From NCBI GenBank assembly GCA_027886175.1, contig JAJNNQ010000006.1, positions 9,052,001 through 9,116,000 on the forward strand: DNA of 64,000 bases, in the 5' to 3' direction. The notes under the pieces were generated by a model. The model ran no database searches. It had not been told where the DNA came from and saw nothing but the letters and a program-made list of their open reading frames with translations. A program made the translations under genes and the position numbers. The stretch is from Phylloscopus collybita. Taxonomy: Eukaryota; Chordata; Aves; Passeriformes; Phylloscopidae. How positions within the stretch are numbered: position 1 is the stretch's first letter; every line of letters starts with the position of its first letter. Below, in pieces: positions 1 to 13,800 of this stretch.

Positions 1-3000
1 ATAAACTCATAAACTGTGAGTTCTGCAGCACCAGGCTTGATTGATTATTGAATCTGCTGATACCTGTCTTAAGTACAAATTTTTAGATGATCATCTCCAA
101 AGATTGTGTTTATCTGAACATGAAAACAGGTAACCAGACTACTTTTAGCTCCTCACTCCCAAATATCTAGACCCTTTAGAGTACCTACCCTGCATGACCT
201 TGAGCATTACTCAGAGCTGACAGCTGCCAACCTAACATGACCCGGTGTCCTAAAGCTGTCAGTTCTCTGAGAATGTCATGGATGACTTGGATCCTCTTAT
301 GAAGGATGAGATGTTTATGAATAAGCAATTGAAGTGAGTCTCCAGCACATGTACCATTTCTTCTTGCAGCAACCTAAATATAGGTGAGTGCTGACCAAAC
401 ATCGTGGTGTAATTACTCATTAATCCATAGGTGTCCATGGTCGTGGGAGATGTGCCATATCAGCTGCACTGCCAGGAGGCTTGCCACCACTCCCATACAA
501 CACAGGCAGCCCAAAGGCACTGCACCACATCCCTCAGCCCTGACTAGAGGCCTCTTACAACATAGTATGTCCAAAAGTGCAACAATGCTGTTTTTTGGAC
601 AACTGCACTGTCTAATTTTAGGTGAGGATAGTTGTACAGACTCCATTGACTCGAATTTGTTTTGTGAGAGTCCTAGATTCTGAGCTATATTTCCTGTGAA
701 AATACGAGTGTAGCTATTTAGTGTTTAGCATATACAAGCTACAGTTGAAATCTAGTTTTTTTGATTTTCAATGTATCTACATGCTGAAAGCTTCCAGGAC
801 AGCTGCTTGGATACCTTTAAAAATTCCATTTCCCATGTAAGTATTTACACAAATATAATTGGAATAAAACCTTATTGAAAAATAAACCTGAATGAAAAAA
901 ACAGTAGACTGTTTTTATTTTTACTCTTTTTTTTGTTTTGTTTTTAATTCTATTTATTTTTATTGTGATTTTAGCAAAATGCTAGAGAAACAATCCTTAA
1001 TTTAAAAAAAAATCACAAAGAAACTCAGCCAACAAAACAACCAAAACTAAACCCCAAACTGGAAAGTTCATTATCTGCAACTGTAGTTTAGTGTTTGTTG
1101 TTAAAAAACATTTTTTGTTCTGAACTGTATCATGTTTCACTTGTTTGTCTTGCTTATCACAATTAAAACATTAGGAATTGCATATTGCATAAAAATATGT
1201 TTAAATACAGCAAGCACGATAATGAATACTCAGTCTGGGGAAACTAGTGAAGAGAGTTTTCTTTACATAAATCTTTGAGTCAAATTCTGGTGCCACCAGC
1301 TTTATTAATTTTTGCTTTATAGTATTTGTATTGACTTTTAGATGATACTGTAGACAATAGCAGTTAACAGTGTCTAAAACTAATTGAATAGTTTTTGTAA
1401 AAAAAGAATTTCAAAAATAAAAATTCAAATTAGTTCAAGCTAAATTATTAATGTATCTTTCTTTATTAGATACTTATGTCTCATTTCCCTTTTGGTTCTT
1501 AGAAATACTGCTGTCTGGTAATACTCCTGTCTTTTTTTGTGTTCTTTTCACTCTTCCTCTTTTCCGTCTTCTTCTCTTCTCCCTCCTTATAAATTTTCCG
1601 TTGTAATTTTTATATACAGTTTGATTTTTTTTCCTTCCCCACCCGTATTCTTTTTCCTGCCTTCCTGCCTTCCCCTCTCTTCTTAATTTCTTCCCCCGCA
1701 CTGTCCTTCCATATTTCTCTGCCATGTCTTTGGTAGATACACACCCTTTTTTGTTTGTTTGTCGATAGTTACTCCACGCAAGCATGAACAGTGTTATTTA
1801 TTAGCTATGACTTAGGTGCTAAATATATGAAACATTATCTCTGAAACACATTTCAGAAATCCTTAAATATTTCTATTGTTATTTATAGTGACCAGTTTAC
1901 TAATGAAGTCTTGTGGACCGAATGCAGTATTTGCACATATACATTTTTAGGAATGTCACTTAATTGAGTGCAAGGTGTCACTATGGCATAGCATTGTTTT
2001 AACACAGTGGAAATTTTAGCCATTTGAGAGCTTCTGAAATTATTTTACTGGATTTTTATTTTTGCAATTTAAAATCAGATTTTCTTTGTAACAGCAGTTC
2101 CGTTGTTTCTAAAAGGCAAATAAGCTTGGTAAGCTCTTTTTCTTTGTGTGTGAACTGCATAGAACACTTAATGTCTTTCCAAATATGAAGATTCAATATT
2201 CTGTAGTACATGCTCACTGATACCTTGGGTAAGTCAGAGTCTAGTTCAGCTTAAAATGCCTCCTTGTTTTCCTCAGTCATCCCACCATGGCCTCAGCAAG
2301 GATCAGAATAGTAGTTATCTTTTAGCTTTCTGTGTGTTTGCCAGTGGTGATGCAGAAACACCTTTTTGATTATCATGGGCTTACTGAGCTTACCACATCC
2401 TTCAATTCCCTGGCACACTTCAATTCCCTGGTAAAGGAGTGTTTGAGACACGCTTTCCTGACTTCTTTAGTAGTGCAGACTGAAATGGAGATCAGGTGCT
2501 TTGTATTGGTGAGGATAAATGCTGGGAAACTGAGATATGCTCGGGATATTTCTCAGGAACATGTGAAAACTTACATAGTTTATATACACGTACCTATATT
2601 TATAACTTTATACATAACTTTTTATACATAACATTTTTTTTATATATAGCTTTTTACTTATATCTCCTATAGTTACATATGTGTATGTACGTACTTCTTG
2701 GTATAGCTTCGCTGTCCCTTGTTTGCGTTTGCCCCAGATACAGAAAGCAAATAGGACTTGACATGCATATGAGGCATAGCAAATTTCAAGATACTCTAAG
2801 GATGCAGAGTTTTAGAGTACTTGAGGTTTTTTTTTTGTTGTTTTTTTTTTTTTTTTTTAAACTGCAAGACCTCCTTGCTCATAACTATAATGACATTGGT
2901 GCTCTACTATAATACCTTATTGGTTGTGTAAGGCTTAGAGTGTTGGTATAATCCCTGATTTCAGAATTTGTCTACTCTGTGTCTGCTGGCTCTGAGGAAA

Positions 3001-4030
3001 CTGAGCAATGCTGAGTCATATTTCTGATTTTAGTCTTACTCTGGAATTGAATTTACTCTTCATCCTGAGTTTTATTACTGTATTGCAAACTCCACTCATT
3101 TCCAGTTAAGATGTGCAAGGCAAGGTATGCATGTGTGGTGGATAGCTGGGGATGGGTAACGAAATGGAGGAAATTATTTTTGTAATGGTTTCTTAATGTC
3201 AGGATGCTTCTGCTAATATAGCTGTATTTCAGTTTCTGCTGAAGTTCACTAGAAAGGAATTTACTAGAAACTGTTTTGTCCAATGCTTTCCACATTACTG
3301 TAATGTAAACTTGGGTGTATTTTATAAATTGTAGTGTTAACTGAATTTCTAGCAATTGAAAAGAGACTACTTAAAACTGCTCATCTATAAGTACTTGTCA
3401 AGCCTAAATCCTTGATAATATTTTCCAGCTCAAAGCATTCTGCTGTGTGTTTAGACACCTCATGTTTTGGTGCTGAAGTATAACAGCAGGCATGGCACAA
3501 CACTGCTTGTTAGCTGCACTATCTGTTAAGTGATATGCTACGCTGAGTCTGTCACTCTGACTAACATTATCCCACTGCTCAATTAGAAATAAAGTGCAAT
3601 TCTTGTGATCTTTGAAAGTAACAACCAGTCTGGTTTTCCTCTCATGGGCAGGTTTCCCCAAATAGCTCTGCCTTCTAAACTCCAAAGGTCATTGTTTTGT
3701 TATTTTTCCTCATCAATATCTAAGTCCTTATCACCTTCATCTTGTAAAAGGAGAATATAAATTTTCTTATATCTGTGAGGTTTACAAGTTGAAATAAAAT
3801 ATAATAATTGAAGTCAGTGAGGCTTTTTGACACCTGGTTTTCTCCCTCAAAATTTTACTCCTGGCCAAAGACAGAAATCATCATGCTGTCAATTCAGGCT
3901 CCTAATAGGACAGCTATTAAGAAAGAAGATAATGAAAATTAATTATTAAATTAAATATTTAATCCTTAAATTATCCATTAAATAATTGTTTATTAATTCC
4001 TTATATTCTGTTGGGGAGGGGCGGTGTTTC
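1..4030. other. Unique AT-rich non-coding stretch
   Basis: No gene is supported. Frames up to about 100 codons occur on both strands, but none shows a recognisable domain. Bases 430-640 are somewhat richer in G and C than their surroundings. Bases 262-383 contain two exon-like segments that are treated as a finding. The stretch also holds an 18-bp tandem duplication at 2401-2436 and T-rich runs near 2826-2859. The rest shows no repeat family that I recognise. Confidence 0.6.
2401..2436. repeat. 18-bp tandem duplication
   Basis: The 13-base block TTCAATTCCCTGG occurs at 2401 and again at 2419, exactly 18 bases apart. The five bases after each block differ. This is a simple local duplication. 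Confidence 0.8.
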
Positions 4031-4177
4031 TGGTGTGGTGGTGTGGTGTTGTGTTGTGGGTGTGTTTTTTTTTTTTTTTTGTTTGTTTTGTTTTGGGGTT
4101 TTTTTGTGGTTTTTTTTTTGTTTGTTTTGTTTTGGTTTGGTTTGTTTGTTTGTTTGTTTTGGGTTTTTTGTGGTGTG
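4031..4177 (+). repeat. 147-nt tract of only G and T
   Basis: Between the C at 4030 and the C at 4178 the plus strand contains only G and T. It begins with GGTGTGG-type sequence, passes through a run of 16 or more T, then continues as TTTG and TTTTG units with short G runs. The minus strand is therefore pure A/C. Open frames here encode only Phe/Val/Cys/Gly/Leu/Trp strings (or Lys/Asn/Thr/Gln on the minus strand) and are artefacts of the composition. Confidence 0.95.
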
Positions 4178-6921
4178 CTCTTTTTTTTCTTTTCTTTTGC
4201 TTTTTGTTTTAACAAAAAGAGTGCTTAGCACTGGAGTTTTGTGTTGTTCTATTGTTCTTGCTCAAGTTCTTTGCTTCAATGTTCAGAAAGCCTCTCTTTC
4301 AAATGGTCTAAAAAAAGTGAAACTTTATTTCAGTGAAAATGCAATTTATTTATTTACATTTTATTCTGTTTTCAAACTTGTTCTCAATATGTTTCTGTTC
4401 AAGAAATATTTTTTTCTTACTAGAACAGATTTAAGTTCTCATTGGAAAGTTATTTTTAGAAAAGTTATTTTGAATCAATGAAAACCAGTAAATATTAGAG
4501 AAAGAGAAATTCATCTAAACAGTCAAGCTCAGTCAAGCCAAGGGAGACTTTTTATCCAACAAATACAGGAACTTGATTAGCTCATAATCTAAGGCTTTGG
4601 TTTTTTTATGAAGCTCTAATCAAACAAACATATAAAATACATTCTTATAAGACACGTGTGTAAAGTTAATTTCAAGTCCAAACAGATAAATACTTTGGCA
4701 AGTTATTTTCACCATGTTGTTTATAATAGATGCACCATTGGCCCAACATGTCTACTTCAGACCCTTTGACATTATAAAATATATAAGAGGTCATTTCCTA
4801 TAGCCCTGGACAGCATTTTATCTTCCCAAATCAACCATTGAACAAGTAAGTGTGTATTTCAAGGCAATTCCCTGCCTTTCAGAGGTCAGTGTGGTTCAGC
4901 AGCATTAGACTTCTGTTTCTGAAGTGCTTTGAAATACCTCAGGAAATAAGTAGAAAAAAATCACTGTTAGGTGCTGTGGTTTGTGTTTGGATTATTATTT
5001 TTGTTTTGTTTTCGCTTTTTTTTCTTCTGAACTGAAATCATTAGAAAAGAAAAAGAACCTTTGCTGTCTTTGTGAAAGATCCACCTGTTGTCTTACTAGC
5101 ACAATATAAACCACAGTCCAGTCACATATATATATATAAAACACAGACATAAATACACACCAAAATATATATAAATTGGGTTAGGAAGACTAATTAAAAT
5201 CATAAAATTTTGCTGAAGAAGAGATAGCGTTGGATTTACGTTTTCTGGTGGAACTGCTTTTATAGATGTTTGGAGAAAACTTCATATGAAATATTTCCCA
5301 GTGTCACATTGGATTTGACACAGGTTCAACCAATTTTAATTGATTCATAATGAAAACTGTAGTGTCTTGGAAAGAATACAGCTGCACATTTTCAGCAATC
5401 AAACTTTTGTTATTGTCTATGAACTTCAGTTAATTAAGTGTGCATAATAGCAGAGATTTCCATTTTAAGATTTTATGTGCTTCTGGAAATAGAAATAGAA
5501 AATAAGATGATAAATCCCGGGTCCCTATAAGTCTCATTCTTATATTAACTGAATTTATATGAACTTAAAATAGCTGGAGCTTAACTAGAGTGTATTCAAT
5601 GTTATAATAAGGTTTAAACACTTGATGTAGTCTTAGCTTTTACCGTGTTAAACACTTCAAATTTTTACTTCAGACTTTAATTTGTTTTGTCCATATAGAT
5701 GAAAATAAACAGACCTATGGAATATAATGTGGAAACACTATCTAGTGATATATCTGTGTGAGACAACTTTTTCTGTTATCCGTTGCCAAGTAAAACATCT
5801 CCTAATATATACAATAAACAACATATTATTTATTTCCTGTGTTTTCTTTTGCTAAATCATAGAGTGCTATCTCAGATGTATGAAATATGACACAAAGAAG
5901 TTTTTTTTAATCAGTTCTAAAGAACAATTACTAGAACATATAATTTTCTCTAAAGTGATCTAAATTCTTGTGTCTGCTCCTGTCTCATTCATTGCTTTTC
6001 TCAGGAAGTTGAGGAAATTAGGCTGGAATGTCCTATTTTTGAATAATTACTTAAACAGGTTAGACTTGCACTATCTATCTCCTTTCTTTGCTTCCTTTTA
6101 TAATAAAATATTCTTGTCCTATGCTTATTAATTTTATATGTGGGCATAATTGAGATAGGTGTATGAAACTTGACACCTGCATGAACTATTCTGTATTTTT
6201 GAGTCATGATGCAGCTGAAGATATCATCAAGAAATATCACTTCTTTTTCTTAGCCTCTGGCAGATTTAATAAATATCCTCTTCACCTGAACCAAGCTGGC
6301 TTTTTTTCCATCATGTAGGGAATTAACTACCAGTGATCATCCCACGACTCTAGTTCATTAAAAAGCACAAGTATCATGAGATCTCTGATTAAGTTATTAC
6401 TCTAACACCAGAGTGAACTTAATATTAAACATCATACTACCATTTTAGGTAAAGATGAATCTCACCAGATGTCTACTGACTAGAATGTAGGTCAATAAAT
6501 GCAGAGATAAATTCACTATGCAATTCAAAAATTTAAATTCCAAGTCATGATATGAGGGCTTTTTGGTTTCAGAAAAATATGTTAAGAAAGCATATAGAAG
6601 TCTTCAACAAAAGCATTAGTTTTTTCTTACAGTTTCTCAGAAATTATTCATTGTGCTGAGTTTAAAGCTCATATCTTAATATCAAAGAAAATTAATTATA
6701 TCTCATAGCTTTTTCAGTCTGATTGTTGGTCACAAATGAAGGCTGCAGCAGGTTTTTATAAAATTAGGACTTTCTGAGATTATAGTCTTCAGCATTCATT
6801 CTTTCTGTTAAATTCTCCCAACAACATGTTGTATTTTGGCAAGGAACCAGCAAGTTATGATAGCTGCCTGATATTAATTAATAATTTAGCCTTTACAATT
6901 GTCCTGGCTTTTATCCTAGAA

Positions 6922-6965
6922 GTGTTTTTTGGTTGTTGTTGTTTTTTTGTTGTTGTTGTTTTTTT
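6922..6965 (+). repeat. G/T-only low-complexity run
   Basis: 44 consecutive bases contain only G and T, with repeated GTT triplets between T runs. It is a smaller member of the same compositional class as the tracts at 4031 and 35273. Confidence 0.9.
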
Positions 6966-9320
6966 CCTGTGAGCCTTGGCAGTTTGTTAGCAGATGCACT
7001 GCAGGCAATTAGAAGATGTCATCTTCATGTGGCTTTGCTGCCTGTTCACCTATTAAATAAAGCATTTTTATTGCTTGCATTTGGCTTATGTTGGAACAGG
7101 AACAAAAAATATTTGCATCTTAAGTAAGATATAAATGCTTTACATCGGCTTTTTTGCCATAGGAAGTAATATGTATTGGAGTAACTGTTTATTTAATGGG
7201 AATACTAAACATGAAGAAGGAGATTGAATCCTTATTTTATTTCTGTAACACATGTTAAGAGTGAGAGTCAAAAGAAGTTTTGTGTTACAGACTGGTCATT
7301 TATCTATCCTTTTGAATAAAACAATTTGAAAATTATTTTGTTAAAATAGCTTCAACTATTTGAGGTTTTATTTAGCAGTGGTGATCTGGATATTTTTCTC
7401 CTCTCTCTTATTCGTTTTGTGTCTAATATCTGAAAGATGAGAGAACAAGCCACAACACAGTGAATAAGTTGATATGTATTTATCATATATGAAGAGCTCA
7501 GAGAAATACTTGCAGATTCCTAAATATTCCAAACTTTCCAAATGTTCAGGCTAATTTCAAACACGTCTTGAAAATTCTTATTTTAAATTAATTTAGTATA
7601 CTTACTGTTTAAATTTGATTCTATGTTATTTTTCTCACACAGGATATTTCCGTGCCATTTTTGGGAAGGCATTTGGGGCACAAGCTTATAGACAAGAATT
7701 AAGGTACTGTACAAAGAAAAAGTAGTTTGCATTTCTTGATACAAAACTAATGTTTTCCAGCCGTGCAATATGCATTACAATGCACAGTATTTTGAACTGT
7801 TACTCTAAAAAGCCATCTTTTTAAGTGTGATTCATCCATATCATATATGTATACTATTTATACATAAATGCAAAATTAACAATTGTTTAACACTTGATAA
7901 ACTGCCTGTAAAGTCAGTTTTAACATAACACATAGCCCCAAATACTTGTCAAAATACAGCTTTAAAATTAAAAAAAATAAAAGGAAAAAAAACCCCCTTT
8001 AAATTCCTATGATCTTCTTTAATGTATGCAAATATAAATGCAATCAAGATGTACTGAAGAATGACCATGGAAAATGACAATGAACATTTGCTCTAAAATA
8101 CAAATCCAAATAACAAATAGAGAAATTCTAAACCTTATATTTTCATGATCTGCAGAGGTCCTTTTATGCAGGAAAACTGAAACATTTGTTGAATAACTAA
8201 CCCGGGTAGTAAAAAAATCCACACAGATTTTCTTCTACATTCATTCTATAGGAATGCTTTACAATTTCATAATTGTAGTGTCTTATGAAAATTACTCTAG
8301 CTTTAATTTTACAAAGCATATGAAAATAGCACACAGAAATAAATTTGACCTAGTTTAAAACCAATAATATTTATTGTTTTCGGGAGTAATGGTTAACAGG
8401 ATTCAGTACACATTTGATTAATATTTTTGTTCTCCTAGTTTTTGAAGAACCCCAAATCTCTGCATTTGTTACAATAGTCTATGTCAGAAAAAAATAAAGC
8501 TCATTCATGTTTCATTTATTAAGAAAACAGATTGAATGGAAATATATTGAATTAGCTACCAATATTTTGAATATTTCAGTTACAATATATTTTCTTGACT
8601 AATAAGTTTGTCATTGTCACATCTTGGTTCTGCTTAGTCCTGTTCTTTCTTCCATGGTAAATGATAACTATTCTGATAGACAGAGTATGCAAAAATAAAA
8701 AAGCCACATGTTTAGATTGTTAATATTTTTTTTTATAGGATATAAAAATCACTAATCCATCTGCATTATTTTGGGTTTTGAAGACTAACAGTCCATTCCA
8801 GCCCACACAAAGATGAATCCATCTTCCACCTGTTGTGATTTAAAAAATAGATATATACCATAATCTGATTATAAAATTATATGCACAAAATGAAGAGAAA
8901 ATAAATTAAAATGCATTACAATTAAGAATTTTTTTTAAAAAGTGAGAATTACTCTGAATTAGATGCAGTCATTGGATTTTTCCCATGCTGTCCAAAAAAT
9001 TTTTTTATCGTGAAGAACATGCAAAATGGAAACAAAAGCAACAGGGTAACAAACCCAAGTGAATCCAGCAGTAAGTCAGTAAGTAGGATGTAGGAAACAT
9101 GCATGACAGTAATGGCAGCTTTGTTTGAGGCCTCTCTCCTACCTATACGCAGTACTTGTTCCACACAGTTGGCAGATAAAACAGAAAACTTGAGTTCACT
9201 AACCAGTTTTTAAGAATGATCCTTGAACGATGAGTCCAGCAGAGAATTGAAGTAATAATTGGGAAGAAATAATTCTGTAACGCTTCAGTTCCCTTATTCA
9301 AAATGAAGGAACGGAAAAAG

Positions 9321-9340
9321 AAAAAAAAAAAAAAAAAAAA
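9321..9340. repeat. A20 mononucleotide run
   Basis: Twenty consecutive A bases are preceded by a short A/G-rich segment. No retroposed sequence ending in this run can be recognised upstream. Confidence 0.9.
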
Positions 9341-10814
9341 GATGAACAGAGGGAAATCTTCTGATTGTTACTGCAGAATAATCTTTGCATGGATTAATTG
9401 AATTCCTGTGTTGAAGATGCAGCTAAGAAAATGTTGCTTAGTGGCTCGATAGAGAAATTTTTCTCTCTGTTTATTTGCTGTATGCACATATGCAAACCTA
9501 CAGTGGCAGAACAAAACTAGTTACTACACCTTCTTTATCTCATAAAAACTCTTCATAGAATAAGTGTTAAAGACCTTTGCAAGTTACTACTAGTAGTATA
9601 TGGAATAACTTATTCTATAAAATTAATCTTGTGGTTCTGCTTGTTCCCCCATCACAGCCAGATAACTAGAATAATTGGAAACGTGAAACATGTAATCTAT
9701 TTATTTCCAACATACATTGCACTTCTCAAATATAGTTTAGTGTCTTCTTTTAGGAATACAGAAATATATAAGTGAAAATACAGTTTATCATGGACATCCT
9801 ATGGCATTTGCTCATTTGCTACCACTTACATATCACATGGTTAAATTTCTGTTTTGGGAGTTCTTGGCTATCCATTCAAAATCTTCAAAATCACAATAAT
9901 CAGAGATAGTAATTTGATTTTTTTTTTTTGTTTCAGCAATATGGAAAGAGCTATCAACTTCATGTTTCCAGTATTTTGCACTGAGAGTTACATGCCTGTA
10001 ACTTTATCCACATTTATCAGGGTGCATGGTAGGGTTTTGGATAATAAATTCACTTTGATGTTGTCTCAAGAAGCAGGTTGGAAAATGTTGGCTAAAATTT
10101 GCTTAAAGGTTTCAATTAAAAAAAAATGGACCATCATAATTTCATAACTCCACTTTATGCAGAAGATGACCAAATATAAAGATATATTACATGAAGAACC
10201 ATTTAAATTGTCTTTGTAGCAGGTAGTGTTTCTGTTGTGTGGAAAAAGGTGGTCTGTAAATTTGAAATTAATTGACCCAAACCAAGGAAGAAAGCCCAAA
10301 ATAAATCTGTACAAGGAAAATTCAAATTAAGTGATATACTGTCTTTGTGGGAGAATAATATTTGTAAAATTATGTATTTATAAACATATGAAAGCTAATA
10401 ACAATGAAACTTGTAAATCAACTTTAGCTAGGAGGGGAACATAAGTAATCATCTCCTTTGGAAAGGACGAGGGCTTTTCAATTTTTGAATCTTTAAATAA
10501 TAATAATAAAAAAAATACAGAAATACAGTAAGATAAGCAACAGAAGAATCTATAATGACAAAAATGATTATTCACTTCTATCACATTGCCTAGATGTGAG
10601 TTGGATCACCAACACTAGAATAACACCCCCCCCACCTCCCCAAAGAAAAAAGTCATTCAATTTACTGTCATGAAGGAAATCAAGGAATTCTTTAATAAGT
10701 CATCAATTGTGTAGTGACTATTATATAATAATAAGGCCACAGAAGGCCACAGGGGAAAACTTACTCATTAGCTACCAGTTTTCCTGCAATACTTTAATAC
10801 TTTATGTGAAAGTT

Positions 10815-10817
<3 letters not shown>

Positions 10818-10867
<50 letters not shown>
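10818..10867. repeat. T50 mononucleotide run
   Basis: About 50 uninterrupted T bases lie between GTTCCC and GTCAGGAACAG. Read on the minus strand this is a long poly(A), which could mark the 3' end of a retroposed transcript, but the minus-strand sequence upstream of it (from 10868 upward) is not recognisable as a gene or SINE. Exact length is prone to sequencing and assembly error. Confidence 0.95.
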
Positions 10868-10868
<1 letters not shown>

Positions 10869-13800
10869 TCAGGAACAGACTGGAGCTGGTAATGTTTTAT
10901 TTTGATAAAGGCAAGATGCTCAATATCCTCTGCCAGGAAGCCTGTTTTATTCTTGATTGTGGCAATGAGCTATATTACTGAGGAAATGCTCTGTCCTTAT
11001 ACATTTGTAGATAGATGACTTTAGATAATAGCAGGCTATGTGAGTGAAAGGTTATCAGAACTGTATTTTCTGTGTAACAGGTAGTGAAATTCACATTCAC
11101 TCAGTAAAGGACTCAGAAAGTTGTCTGTCTACTGAGAAAAAAAACCCTCATCTGGCCTCTTAGAAGTAAGAGAAATTTTAAGGAGTTATGTGGATTAATA
11201 TCAGGAAAACACTTTTCTGGCTGATGAAAAGTTAAGATGAAAAAGGAAGAAACCTGAAAATTATCAAGAATGTAATTTATGCTCATTATGCTTAAGACTT
11301 AAAATTTAGATGAGGTATTTGAATGTTTCTGCTCATCTCCATTCACTGGTTTTCATAAAACACTAAAAAGGTTCAAGCATATACTTTCTGCCTTGTTTTA
11401 TATTTACTATTTATTTAAGGAAAGATAAAAGACAATTTTTCCACTGTTGCATTGTTGATGTCTTAAATGGGAAAATGAGGAGACTTTTTATATTAAAAGT
11501 ATATACATTTTTCTTGACCCACTTACAGTATAAGCAGTGGCTGCTTGTCACCTAATGAAATTGTCCAAGAAGGACAGAACAAAGCAGATGTCCCCTCTGC
11601 AATGGGGAAGGCAATATAAGGAAAAAATTAATTCATTACTTTTTTTTGTAATACCCAGAAAGTCTCCTCTCTTCTGTGAAACTCTATCCTTCGAAAATAA
11701 GTGGCTTCCTCTGAGATTTAAAGGAGTACACCATGTTAATTTTTGTAGTGTAGACAGCTCAATGAGTCAGTATGGGCGAGATTCAGGACAAAGATAAAAT
11801 AAGTTACACATATATTTAGGTGCTTACCAGCATTTCAGATGCTTGAGTAGTAGAGACACCCCAGTGGAAAAACCAGTGTGATACACAACTGGAAAACAGA
11901 TGCAATTTGTGAGGACAATAATCTCAGGTGGTATTAGACACTGATGCATGGGCAAATGACCTACAGACAGAGGTACCTGAATTCCTGAGTTCAGAAACCC
12001 AGCTGTTGCTAAAGTATTGGTACAGTCGCATGAGGTATTCTAGAGTTGTGTCTGACCTTCAGGGGCTGCTTTAGAATACCATAGACCTCTTAATGTGTAG
12101 GTTTTTTAACAAAAAATAGTAGCTCATTATAGGTTTTGGTAAAATGTATTTAACTAGCTTCATAACCATGCAATTAAGTCAAGAGTTTTACACTGAGCTT
12201 GTGGTCTTTTAGAGCAGTGATTGAAGGCCACTCACTGTAAAAGTTCATAATCAATGAACTTCAATAATCAATAATCAATAATCAATAATCAATTTTATGT
12301 GATATGAACATTACGTGGGCATCATGCCTGCATTTTATGTTATATATACAAATGTGTATGTATATTCATGATAAACAATTACATGAAAGAGGAAGAAATT
12401 ACTTCTTCAAATAATTAATATGTCCCTGAGAGAATAAAACCAAGCACACAGTTGTTCTCCAAGATTCATAAAATTTAGTCTTTTTTTAGAGGAAACTGTT
12501 CCTCAGACATTGACTTTAGAAATAAAAAATTACATCAATACTGTAATCAGAAAATTAAAGCCTGAAGCATGATAAGGAAATTTAATTGATGCTTCTTATT
12601 TCTTTTTACTCTATGTTAATAATGTCTTCTATTTTCTACTGACTGTGCCAAGTTATTAGTAATTTATTAATAGAGTTCATTGAATAATTCTAACAAGTCT
12701 TTAAAACATTTTATGATTAAGTTAGTAAAGAATTACAGTTAGCTAAAATGCCATTGGTTAAGTCTCTGGTAATTTATAAATGTTTGAGGAAGATATGTCT
12801 AGGATAATTTATAAAGAGTTTACAAGTAAGACGCTGTTTTCTGCAAGTGTTGATGAAAAGTAAGAAATTAACAGGGAATATGGGATATTATTTTATTTAT
12901 GTTGATTATTTAGATGACCTTAGAAAATATTTTAACTTTTATAGAAGGCTGAGAAGGCTTCAACTTTTTCCTTATTGGGATCAGACTGGGCCCATACTGG
13001 ATGACAAAGATTTTCTCTATCCATTGTATTTCCAAGTTTAAAAAGTATTCTAAAGTGTACTGAGCTGCATTTATTCTCTAGGGACATACCTACATCTGCA
13101 TCTGATTAAAATATACTGAGTGTATTTATAAAGAAATGTCAAGACTCTATCAGCTTAAACAGATATGTTGATATTATTAACAGACATTTTGGCACATTGA
13201 TTAATCTTTCATTTTTACAGTACTTTTCCCCCTCCCCAGTCCCAGTACAGGCATCCCTATCCCTTCCTAAAGACAATGGAAAATGCTGGGTTACTTGTTT
13301 CACCTCTATAATTCTCTCTACATTTTTCACATTAAATTAAATTTAAAACTGCACATTATTCAGATCCAGTAGTTTGTTTGGTATAAGAAACCCTATTAAA
13401 GATAAGTAACCCAAAATTTTAAAGATAAAAAGAAACATACAAAAAATTACAAGGAAAACGCTATTATAAGTGAATAAACAAAGATTTAGCTGTTCTTAAA
13501 TTGAAATTAATTACAGCTGTTTGCTTCAAATGTTCTTTTAATATATTCAAAATAGTTTGGAAATACGCTCTTCTGAAGGAATGGTAAGACTTAATGAATG
13601 GAATTGCTCTCAAAGGGAGCTAGTGTTCAGGTCTGAAATTTTACTAGAAAGCTGAGATTAACTTCATGCATGGATTAAAGTATAGGGCAACACTAACAGA
13701 AAACTGTAGATAGACATACATGAGACCATTTAAAACTTCCAATGAGACCCGTGTTTATTTATGGTCTAGTTCATGTATACTGGAAACATTAGGGAGGTTT

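Larger units (their letters stand above)
4178..10817. other. Unique AT-rich non-coding stretch
   Basis: No coding region, RNA gene or interspersed repeat is recognised. There is a shorter G/T-only run at 6922-6965, an A20 run at 9321-9340, and scattered TA-rich microsatellite fragments such as 5127-5138. Open frames are below 100 codons and have no recognisable motif. Old, diverged repeats may be present below visual detection. Confidence 0.6.

Noticed and set aside
4001..4481. 156-codon plus-strand frame and Lys/Asn/Gln-rich minus-strand frames
   Set aside because: The lack of stops follows from the G/T-only composition (stop codons need A). The remaining part has no domain.
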